From Micractinium sp. NFX-FRZ (Eukaryota; Chlorophyta; Trebouxiophyceae; Chlorellales; Chlorellaceae): DNA of 50,825 bases. The translations under genes were made by a program, and so were the position numbers. Shown here piece by piece: positions 35,907 through 46,030 of the stretch (position 1 is its first letter; each line of letters opens with the position of its first letter). The notes beneath the pieces are model-generated. The model was not told the DNA's origin. It saw only the letters and a list, made by a program, of their open reading frames with translations, and ran no database searches. The stretch is taken from positions 1 to 50,825 of the forward strand of contig JAPTJF010000451.1 in NCBI GenBank assembly GCA_029339195.1, written 5' to 3'.

Positions 35907-36490
35907 TCACACCTGCATGATCTGCCAGACGAGCACCAGGGCCTTGCCGGCAAACCAGGCAGTCGCACTGGCAAGGTAGAGCCGCATGGTGCATCCCTGA
36001 GGGCCGTGCAGGCCCCTCAGCGCCGCAGCACCCTGCGCAGCCTCCCCTTGCCGCCCCGCCGCTGCTGCCGCCTCCCGCCCCTCCATCTGGCGGAGGGCAG
36101 CGAGTGCGGAGGAGCTGCCTGTGGCAGCGGCCCACCCACGCAGGGCGGCGCGGAACTGCCGGCGCTCGTGGCGCTCGGAGAGGGCCAGCAGGATGAGGGG
36201 CAGAGCAACCAGGAGGAAGACAGATGACCAGAGGTTGATCTCCACACACATCTGCATGGGCACATGGCTGCCGGCAGCGCCGCCGCCTGCCCCGGGCCCC
36301 ATTGCTTGAGGGAAGGCCACGGCGGAGCTGCGGGGGTGGGGGAGGGGTGGGGGGAGAGCGCCTGTGAGTTGAGCCCGGGGCAGTTCCCGCCACTGCTGGG
36401 CTCGCGTCTCAGCACACGGGGCATGTGACGCGCCGCACTGCTGCCGCATGCATGCACGGCATGTGGGCTGGACAGCAGGTTGGGAGAGTA

Positions 36491-36524
<34 letters not shown>

Positions 36525-37934
36525 GCGGAAGTTGCCAAGAAGTTGCCAGGAAGCTGGTAGGGAGCTAGCACTCACTGGAAGAAGTCGAGCAGGGAGTGCA
36601 GCTGGTGCAGTGCCGTGGCGGCGCCGGGTGCCGTCAGCAGCCGGCTACAGGTGTGGCCTCCCATCAGCAGCGGGCGCAGCGCCAGGATGGGGAGGGCCCA
36701 CTTGTTCCAGCCTCCCACCAGCCGTGCAGCGCAGGTGTACAGGAGCAGGCATGGCACCGCGTTGAGGTGCAGCAGGTGCACCATCAGCACCAGGGGGTTG
36801 CCGCTGTGCCGGGCCAGCAGGGCGGCAGGGCTGTCTGCAGGGAGCGGGACCAAGGGAAGCGGGGCGTGTGTGTGAGGCGGGGGCAGCATGTGCATCAGGC
36901 CCAGGGCATCGAGTGCTTGCAACCAAATGACACAACTGCGGATGCGTCACACTGTGAAGCGCAGGCCTGCGTGCCTGCGTGCGCTGCTGCCAAGGACTTG
37001 CGGGTCAGCGGGCCCACAAGCAAGCAACCACTGCCCTCACCTGCTGCTGCGCCTGCCCAGGCCCACTGGGCATGCAGGGACGCCAGGAAAACGAGTGCTT
37101 CACGCGTCCGCACATACGCCGCCGTGCGCCAGGTGGCCAGCGCCGCTAGCAGCAGGCACAGGGCCGAGTGGCTCCCAAGCTTCACGGCGGCGCCTGCGGC
37201 ACGGTTGTGGCGGTGGGAACCCGGCGGATTGAGGCAGAGAGGTACAGGGCGGCTTGGGCAGAAGGCCAGGGTGATGATTGCTGGGGATGTGCGGGCGGCG
37301 GCGGTGGCGCGGCGGGGCACCGTAGGCGCCTGCCCACCCACTGGCCAGGGCGGGGGCGGGGTGGGGGGGACGCACCTGGGTGACCGGCGAAGCCGAGCGC
37401 CAGGGCGGTGAGCCCCAAGGCAAGCGAGGCAGATGCGTAGGTGCTGACATCAGCGGGCGCAGCTTGCGTGTTGGAAGCCCTGCAGCAGCACAAATATGTG
37501 GGGGGGAAAACCGTAACGGGGGGAGGCGCTGTGCTCGGAAGCTTGTGTGCAGCTGTGCAGCCAGCGGCGGGATTGTGTGCAACCCCTCCCGCCGGCACGG
37601 TGCGTGCTCAGCTGCATGCCCAGACCGGCAGCAGGTGGTGCTGTGACATGGCAGTCAGGGCATGGATGCAACGGAGGAGATGGTGCATTTGGGAGGCAGG
37701 AGAGGAAGCAGGTGCCGTGTCCCGTACCGGCGCAAGCCGCTGCCGCACGCCCGGGAGCGGAGCCTCTGGAGCCTCCCCCCCGTCAACCGCCCTCACAGCG
37801 GCAGCGCAAGGTCGCCCGCATCACTGTACACGGCTCTCTGAGCCGTATTACAGGCGCGTGGCCCAGCTTGCGGCACTTGCCGCCTGCCAGGCGCGGGCAT
37901 GGCGGCCTCACCGTCTGAAAGGGTCGAACTTCAT
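35907..37934 (-). CDS. multi-pass membrane protein, family not recognised
   Basis: Exons 37934-37912 (23 bases), 37479-37376, 37193-37041, 36834-36576, 36327-35907 give 319 residues with closed phases. It starts MKFDPFRRASNTQ. Hydrophobic stretches: YASASLALGLTALALGFAG, ALCLLLAALATWRTAAYV, ALVFLASLHAQWAWAG, LVLMVHLLHLNAVPCLLLY, WSSVFLLVALPLILLAL and YLASATAWFAGKALVLVW, so about six helices. A charged Ala-rich loop (RHERRQF onwards) precedes the last helix. There is no signal peptide. Exon 1 is inferred from the fit of phase and a GTGAGG donor, so the N terminus is the least certain part. The gene points away from the ABC1 kinase 3' end. Confidence 0.6.
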
Positions 37935-39460
37935 GGCACCAACCTCTCACATGCGTGGAACGGCGAGATGCATTAAGGCAAAGAATCGGCATGGTGATGT
38001 CAACATGTCGCTGCCACGGGGTCCACTGTGGCACCTTCGGATGCCCCAGAAGCTGGCAGCCGTACGTCGATCAGATAAGAGGACCTGGTGGGCGTGCCCC
38101 TCCGTGGTGCGTTAGCGACTTTGCCACGCTTCAGTTGCTAAGGAGAACGCAAGCAGGGGCCTCAAGATATGCATGCACCCTCTTAAGCCCCCTGCCAGTG
38201 GCTGTGGGCTGCAGCTGGCGCACACCAGTGCTGGCAAGCCAGTGGTGTGCCCTGGCATGGAACATTCCGGCCATGGAACTGAATGCAAAGCCCAGCCCGA
38301 ATTGCTGCACGTGAGAGTGTTGGCCGGCGTCAGCGGCGCAGCGTTGCAAGAGGCTGCATAGCCCCAGGGGCCCCACTTGCGTTGCACAATGGGGTATTCT
38401 TGGCCTCATGCAACGTGCCCTTTTCCCCATCTAAAGTAGTGACTACTGCTGCGTCAGTCAGGTAGCGGCAAACGAGCATCGAGCATGTTGCTTGCCTGCA
38501 ACAGCCGGCCACTTGGGATGAGAAAACCAACTGGTGCAGGCAACAAGCAACAACACAGAAAGCCTGCATTGACGGCGCATCTCAAACCACCCATTGCCTT
38601 GCAGAGGGCGGCGGTGCTGCTGCTTCTGCTGCTCTTGCAGTGTTGCAAGATACGGTCTTATCAAACCACTACTAGTGGTTGCGGTGAAAGGCACGATGTG
38701 TTGTTGAGGGGTAGACGGTACGATGAAAAGCCCTGCCGAGGGTGGCAGGAGTGCAGTAAGGGGTGCAAGCAGCCACTGGCGGGCGTGGCAAAGCAAGGGA
38801 GGAGGGTGGAAAAGAGGGCAGCAATGCGGTGTGCAACGAAACGTATCTGGCAAGCGTTGTGAGAAGAGGAGGGCAAGGCCCCCATTCGGAGCTGATTGGG
38901 TGGTTCTGTGGGGGCGGCGCACAGCAGGGTGCGCGCTGCGCCATGGTGCCAACGGTGCCAACGCATCGAAAAAGCAGCGGCTGGTTGTGCGTGCATCGGA
39001 CTAGGACGAGAACGAGAGAGCGCCGACTGTTTTTTTGTTTAACTGAGTAGCTGGGTGTGTACGGCATGTCGCTGGAGGCGGAGGAGGGAAGGAGGCGGTG
39101 GGCAGGGCAGGGGGCCCGCCGCCCGGCATGCGTTTGGGGGCGCTTGCAGGTTGTGCAACGACGGGAGAGGGGGTAGGCAGAGAAAGAGATTCGCTAGAGT
39201 GATAAAAGGCGGGGAGGAGAGGAGGGGAGGAGCAGGGGAAGGGAGTGGGCGGGGGGCGCTGGCCAGGAACAAGCGGGGAGGGGCTAAGCAGCAAGCGGTG
39301 GGCCAGGTGGCACGCAGGTAATTGGACAGCCGTGGCCAGCAGAAGCAGAGCGCGGCTGGCGGGCGCACTCCCCGCGGGACGGCGGCGCCCAGAGGGCGGC
39401 GGCCAGGGCAGGGCTGCGAGCACGCGAGCAGGCGGTCCGCATGGGCGCCCGCGCCCGCGC
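37935..39460. other. intergenic: promoter of the membrane protein gene and 3' UTR of the ABC1 kinase
   Basis: 1.5 kb without a supported exon. Bases 39060-39300 are a strongly purine-rich stretch on the plus strand; the rest shows no repeat or RNA gene that I can name. Confidence 0.45.
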
Positions 39461-42400
39461 TCAGAGGGCGGCCAGGGGCAGGGCTGATTGTGAGAAGGCG
39501 CGGTCGATGGTCTTGCCCACGCGCGTGCCCCAGTTGGTGGGCAGTATGTCGCGCAGAGTGTCCATGATGCGTATGTCGGGGTTGAGCTTGGTGGACCAGC
39601 CCTCAAGCACCATGGTGGTGATCTGCGGGTTGGGGTGGGAGCGCCAGAGGGGGTGTGCTTGGGTCAGCCCAGAGGCACGGCATGCTGTTGCACTACATCT
39701 GGCAGCGGCTGGGCATGGCCCGCTTCTTGCCCAGCCATGCTGGAGCTACGCGACAACAAAACAGCAGACGCCGCGCCGTTCAGCACGGCACGCCCTTTTG
39801 GCAGCCTGCAAATGGATCCCCTCACGCCCCAGTGGGGACCACTGCTCCTCGGGTGCACAGTGTGCCTGCCCGCCCCCAATGAGCCCTCGGATTGCATGCC
39901 TTGAGAACAACAACACTCACCACGACGGTGGACACGATGCCCTTCAAGTGGACCTGGTGCTTGCGTATCGTGTCCATCATGTTGGCAATGACGTCGGGCG
40001 TGTTGGTGCGCAGCAGCTCGGGGTCCAGTGAGGCAAAGATGCGGGCCATGTCGTCGCTGCAAGAGCACCGAGGGGGGCGGGCGGCGAGGTGAGCGGAGCA
40101 GAGAGGGCGGCAGGGCAGCGCAGCGCAGGCTGGCGCCAGACTGCCCCAACCTGCCTGCCGTGTTGCCTGCCTGACTGGGAAGCACAGCGTTGCGCGCAGC
40201 TGCGCTCACATGCACAAGCCGGTCACACTTCAGATAGAATACACTTTTAGACTCTGTTCAGCCAAACCCAACAACGGAAGGCGCTCACCGGAAGGCCTTG
40301 GGGTTGGGCGGCTTCTCCTCGGTGAAGGTCATGATGCTGTCTGCCAGCTCAGCGCCGTCCATGCTGGTCAGGCCCTGTGCCAGAGGGCACGCGGAGAGGA
40401 GGTGTTAGGGAACAGGGGATCAGGGGGGTTGTGGTTCTGCCATTGGCCGCTGCCCAGCCCAGCCCAGCCCAGCTCTCCATCATGCCGTGGCCCGCCTGAT
40501 GTAGAGTGGCAACCATCCCCGCATCTCCCCAACCGACGGTTTGTGTTAAGCCGCCCTGACCCCCTCGCCTTGAAGGAGCACCCACGAGGTTCCTCGCTGC
40601 TCAGCCTGGCAATCATGCGCACATCCCCCAAAACAAAGTGTACTTACACGTTGCACTCAGTCGCTGCTAGGGAGCCGCCCTGACCCCCTCACCTTGAAGA
40701 AGCCCACCAGGTTGTGCTGGTCCTCGCTGCTCAGCCTGGCAATCATGCCCACATCCAGCAGCACCAGGCGGGGCAGCCGAAGGTCGGGCAGCTTCAGGTA
40801 GGTGGCCAGGCGGGAGGCCAGGCCGCCCACGGGCAGCACCGGCTCCCCCTCGCGCACCAGGATGTTGCCGGGGTGCTGCGGGGGCGGGGGCAGGGGGATC
40901 GGGGGCGGCGGGGGGTGGCGGGGAGGTGAGCGATGCGGGCGCGGGGGTGAATTATATTCACATTCAGGGATGTCCTTTGGGTGCCACCTTCAGTGTGCCG
41001 GCCTCCACCCCACCCACTGCCACCCTTCCACGTCCAGCTCAACAGTGAGAGGGAGTCTCACCAGGTCAGCGTGGATGAAGTTGTCCTTGAGCAGCATCTT
41101 GAGGTAGCAGTGCAGGCCCAGGTCGGCCAGCCGCTTGTTGTACCGGCACTCCTTGCCCACGTACCTGCGGGCAGTACACACACGGGGGGCGGCGGGGGGC
41201 GGGCAGGGGTTAAACAGAGCGTGTGTGGCGTGGAGGAGCATGTGGTCGGCTGCAGGCGGCGCACTGAGGGCATGGTGGGATGGGCGGGGCAGCGCTTCTG
41301 TACCTGCCACCCAGGAAAACTCCAGATGCGGACCCAGGGCCTATTGCAAATAGCCCCCGCTGCCAATGTGCGCCTGTTCACCTTTCCATTCCACCCACTC
41401 GCCGCACAGCTGCCCTTTCTACATGTCTCCACCATCGCAAACATCCCTTCAGCGTGGCACCGCACCCACCAAGCCCAGCTGTGGTCGCTACCAGAATGCC
41501 TGGCCTGCCAGTCACTTTTAAGACGAGCTCCCCCCCTTAGTGTCCCATTACACCCTAAACCCTAGCACTGCTGTGCTCACTCTCCCCCCCACTCACTTGC
41601 TGACCAGCTCCCCCTCCTCAAACGTCTCCACCAGCACCTCGCTCGACACCAGGGGGGCGTCGGCGGGCTGCAGGGGGCGGGGCAGGGCAAGGAGCACACA
41701 CTCGACAATCTGTTTGGAGGGCTGCGCACGGGTTGGGGCGGGCGAGGAGCGAGGCAGGCAGCAGGCGGGGGCACAGGAGGCGCGGGGGGTGCACGTTTGC
41801 CCGGCCTGAGGCGCAAACCAGCGCCCGGCGGGCAGGCGGCACCCAGCTCAGCATCGCCAGCACCATCCAGCCCGCCCGCTGCCTCCTGCCCATGTCCCGT
41901 TGCACCCCCCACAACGCTCCCGCCGCTTCCCACCCCCCGCACACACCACGGCGCGCACCTGCGGGAAGGAGACGCCGCTCCAGTGGCGGAAATTGCGTGA
42001 GAAGGCGTCCAGGTGGGCGGCCTCGGTCACCAAATCCAGCTGCTCACGCAGCGGGGCGCCAAACTGCGGACATGAGCAAGGGAGGGAAGAAAAAGTTAAG
42101 GAGGCGTTCATTCATGAAGGTGGGCCTAGTGTAGAAGGTGGGCAGGCACGTGAGACGGGCAGGCCGGCGGCACACAGCATGCACGCCACAGTGTGCTGGA
42201 GGCACAGCACGCAGGGCAGCGTGCGCAGCAGCAGGCCAGCGACGGCATACTCCCTTTGACTCGCAAAATGCACACCGCGCAGCGTGGCATGCAAAGCGCA
42301 TCTGCAGCACCGCACCACACAGCGTGCACAGCATGTACAGCATGCGCAGCAGCACCCCACCTGCATCACGCTCTCCTTGACCTGCGGGGTGCCCACCAGG

Positions 42401-44443
42401 GGCAGCGCCGCCAGCAGCTGCGCCCCGCGCCGCATGAGCGTGAAGTCCCGCTCCATCAGGATGCCCACCCCGGGGTGCCGCACCTGCGTCAAATGTCAAG
42501 GTAAATCCAAGAACAAAAGTAAACTTTGAGTGAGTAGAGTGGAGAGCTGTTTGCACACTGCCCCCACGAATTCATCACAGCACCCAGAAAGGCAACGGCC
42601 CTCGTTGAAACACGCAGCCTCATCCTGCTGCCAGCTGGTGGACCAACAAGGCAGCGCGCAGCAAATAGAAGCAAATGAAGGCAAGAAGGCAACCAAGCAC
42701 GGAGAGCAGCTGAGCAGGCCGGAGCTCGACGGCCCAGGCACCTCCGGGGGTGAACGGCTCACCGCCCCAGCCCAGCACAGGCGGCTACAAAAGTAGCGGC
42801 GGCGCGCACCTTGACCGCCACGTGTCCCCCGGGGGTGAAGAGTCGCTGGCGGCGCAGCGGCAGCAGGCCGCCGCGCGTGCGCGCCCCCGCCAGCTCAGCG
42901 CCGCGCTCCGTCAGCCGCGCGCGGTACACCTGGGCGATGCTGCCGCTGGCCACTGGCTCCAGCGCAAATTCTGAAAAGAGCTCAGAGAGGGGCCGGCCAA
43001 AGGAGCCCTCCACCGCCGCCACGGTGTCCGCATACGGGTGTGTGGGCGCCTTTGTTTGCAGCTCAGCCAGGGCATCGCATGCGTCTTGCGGGAAGAGGTC
43101 GGGGCGGGTGGCGGCCCACTGCCCCCACTTGATGAACGCGGGGCCCGCCTGCTCCAAGGTCCAGCGCATCAGTTCCAGCCAGCGCGCGCGGTGTGCGTCG
43201 GAGAGCAGCAGCACGGGGGCTGTGACGACGGCTGGGAGGAAGAGGCAGAAGAGGTAAAGACCCCGCAGCGCAATGGCCATCTCCTCGCGCATGGCGGCTG
43301 CAATGCGCGCCAGCATGGCACTGAGCTGGCCCAGCGTGAGCTCAGCACCCAGCTGTTGGCGGTGCGACGGCGCGGCTGCGGGCGCATGGTATGCGTAGGC
43401 GGGGCGCGGCCACAGCTGCGCTGCGGCCAGCGGCACACCCACTGCTACCATCCTCTGCGGAAGGGGGCAAGGGAGCGAGGCGGGGGCAGGGGTGGGCGAG
43501 AACGCCAGAGGGCGCTGGCGCGCGGTGGCCAGAGGCAGGGCAGCGGGAGCAGCGCCAGGCTGTCGCAGGCACTGCCGAAGCACACGTCCTCTCCCACTCA
43601 AGAGGACACCTGCCCCCATATGTGTGAGGCATGTTTCCAGCTGCCGCTGCCCAACATCGGCCCTCACACAGCTTCCACCACTGCACCACATGTTCCGCTG
43701 CCGGCCCCACGTCCCTCTTAGCACACACCCGCGTCCCCGAACCCGCGGCCCCAGCGTCAGCGCACCTGCCCGTTTTGGAGGGTAGCCAGAGAGTTGGCCA
43801 CAGCCACCAGCCGGTGCTCCGCCTCCTCCCACTGCGCAATCAGCCGCCGCGCGGCCGCCTGCTGCTGGCGCAGCGTCCCCACCACCGCCTCGCTCTGCGC
43901 TCCCCAGATTGAGCGCACCAGCAGAGGGATGCGGTGCTGCAGGTCTGCCAGGTCAGCTTTCAGGCTCTCCCCAACCTCTGACAGCCGCTGCAGGCTCTGC
44001 TTGGAAGCTGCCTCCAGCTGGGCAAGCGTGTAGAGGCTGCTGGCATCCGCTGCATGCTTGGCAGCAGCTCTGCAGGGGGGGTGCAACGTAGCACGAATGA
44101 TTGTGTGCAAAGTATGAGCGGTGGTGAGTGGAAGGATTGCTGGGGGGGAAGCCGGGGAAGCGGGGTGGTGGCGACGGCAGCCTAGAAGCTCACGGCAGCG
44201 GCGTTGTAGCCGCCGCCGTCACCAAGGGTAGGAGTGGGCGGCGGCGCGCGGCTGGGCCACGTGCAAACCCATAGCCTACGGACGTCCCCCGGTGCCACGG
44301 AACGTGCGGGCGGAGGCGCAAGGCGGCTCAGGGCTATAATGCACTCTTGATTTAGTCAGCAGCCTTCCCCACCTCGTAGCCGGCACCGTGTCCACTGCCG
44401 CTTGTCGCAGAGCAGCCAAGGCTGCTTGCTGCACTGCTCTCAT
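39461..44443 (-). CDS. ABC1/UbiB-family atypical kinase, ADCK2-like (one frame break in last exon)
   Basis: Atypical kinases of mitochondria and plastids that act in quinone/lipid metabolism. Exons: 44443-44280, 44069-43766, 43454-42810, 42483-42361, 42063-41959, 41667-41597, 41164-41062, 40875-40693, 40374-40289, 40056-39921, 39623-39461; 693 residues after allowing for one extra base. The N terminus MRAVQQAALAALRQAAVDTV is a likely transit peptide, then a coiled region and a hydrophobic helix pair (GLYLFCLFLPAVVTAPVLLL). Motifs: KWGQ (KxGQ), PVASGSIAQVYRA (Ala-rich loop), VAVKV, REQLDLVTEA, NFIHADLHPGNILV (catalytic Asp), LLDVGMIARLS. DVG replaces DFG, as in ADCK2-type members. In the last exon MVLEG and WSTKLNPDIRIMDTL are in different frames at a G4 run (39599-39603). 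An in-frame ATG at 44593 is an alternative start. Confidence 0.85.
40549..40756 (-). repeat. decayed duplicate of the 3' edge of ABC1 kinase exon 8
   Basis: Bases 40673-40756 (exon 8 end and donor) recur at 40549-40626 in the following intron. The copy has a short deletion and substitutions, and its donor is GC instead of GT. It would code VRMIARLSSEEPRGCSFK compared with VGMIARLSSEDQHNLVGFFK. Confidence 0.8.
41552..41565. repeat. telomere-type motif ACCCTAAACCCTAG
   Basis: Two CCCTAAA-type units in an intron of the ABC1 kinase gene. Confidence 0.5.
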
Positions 44444-44971
44444 GCTTGCAGCAGGCCGCAAAGACCTGTGAACCAAGCCGGCGGCGCAGGCAGGGCTGCC
44501 GGGGCAACTCGCGTGGAAAACTGCTGAATTGTGGTTGAGCGGCGCGTGAGCAAGGTCCAAAGGCAGGGTGGCTCGCGGGTCATGCCAGTCCACCCTGCTT
44601 TGTAGGCCAGCAAGGCACAGCAGGGCGCTCGCTCCCTCAGTCCGACGCTGTCGGGCGCTGGGCTGGACACAATTTACTTAGCTGCTGCGCTTGTAGCTGC
44701 TGGTCGGACACAGTCACAAGGCCATCACACTCTTCGCTTGCGACACCTCCTCAACTCCCCTGCTTCTAGATTCTATCGCGCACATGCAGTGGATATGTAT
44801 GCGCTACGATGGTGATGCGATTCTGCACGAGTTCTCGGTAGACAAAGCAACAAACCCAGAGTGAGTTGTCTGACCTGCGTACCAGCGTGCTGCCCGCACT
44901 GTTGCTGCTAATATCCGCTGCGAGCCCGATGGCCTCGGGTGGAGGCCCATCCGACACGCCCACGCCACTTG
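44444..44971. promoter_or_regulatory. divergent promoter between ABC1 kinase and PP2C
   Basis: 528 bases between the chosen starts. If the kinase starts at the upstream in-frame ATG (44593) the region shrinks to 378 bases. No recognisable box. Confidence 0.45.
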
Positions 44972-45998
44972 ATGGGCTGCAGGGACCTCTCTCTCTCTCT
45001 AGAACGCACGGCGACCTCCAGTGGCGGCGTAGATAGTGCTGAACTGGTGCTAAGCGATAAGCAGACCGGCGCAGAGCTGTTCCGCACGCCTGTGGAAGGT
45101 GTGTAGCGGGCAGCGGCAGCGGTGGGAACACCACACCTGCGGGAAGGCGTGCGGCAGTGCGGTAGGGGCTGCCAAATGCTGACCTTGCAAGGACTGCCTA
45201 CAGACATCGCCCCTGCCCTGCCTGATCCCCCACATGCCGCAGGCCCCTGCACCTGGCAGCACCTGGCAGCGCGCTTTGACGCCACGACCCGCCGCCTGCA
45301 AGTCAGCATCCAGCTCTCCCCGCCCGGTAGCACCGACGCGCTTGTAGACGCCGCCGCCGCCACCGCAGCAGCAGCAGCAGCAGCGACACCTGTGCAGCCC
45401 GCAGCAGCTGAAGCGCCTGCGCCGGCTGGCACCAAGGCAGCAGCGCCCGCGCCCCGCACGATGCCCTCCTCCGCAGCCCCCGCTCCCGGCGCCTCGCCAG
45501 CAGAGGTGGCGCCCGAGCAGGCGCAGCAGCCAGATGCAATGGTGAGGGCCGAGCTGGACGGCTCCCTTCTTGAGAGCAGCAAGGCGGCAGGCGCAGCCAC
45601 CTCGGGGGCGCCCCTCACGCCGCAGCCGACAGAAGGGGACGACGTTGGGGCGCCCGCCTTGGCACCGGCAGGCGGGGAGGCCAGCCAGGAGGCAGAGGCT
45701 GCAGAGGGCGGAGAAGAGGGGGCTGCCCAAAAGAAGAAAAAGAAAAAGAAGAAAAAGAAAAAGAAGGCGGGGGCGGCTGCGGCCGCAGCAGCAGACGAGG
45801 AGGATGCAGACGAGGAGGCGGGCGAGGGAGAAAGTGAGGCGCCAGAGCAGCCGGCCTCGGAGCAGCGGGCCCAGGAGCCTGCCGGTGCTGAAGGCAGCGA
45901 GGCGCCGCAGGCGGCGGGCACAGAGGGGGCAGCCTCAGCTGAGACGGTTGCAGAGGAGCCTGCCCCCGCTGCAGCGGCGCAGCCTGAGGAGGAGTCGG

Positions 45999-46030
<32 letters not shown>

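Noticed and set aside
39461..39623. Programmed frameshift in ABC1 kinase
   Set aside because: No slippery heptamer or stem is evident; a homopolymer error is simpler.
43757..44110. Separate coiled-coil gene upstream of the ABC1 kinase
   Set aside because: Its exon joins in phase on both sides to the transit-peptide exon and the kinase exon, so it is exon 2 of that gene.
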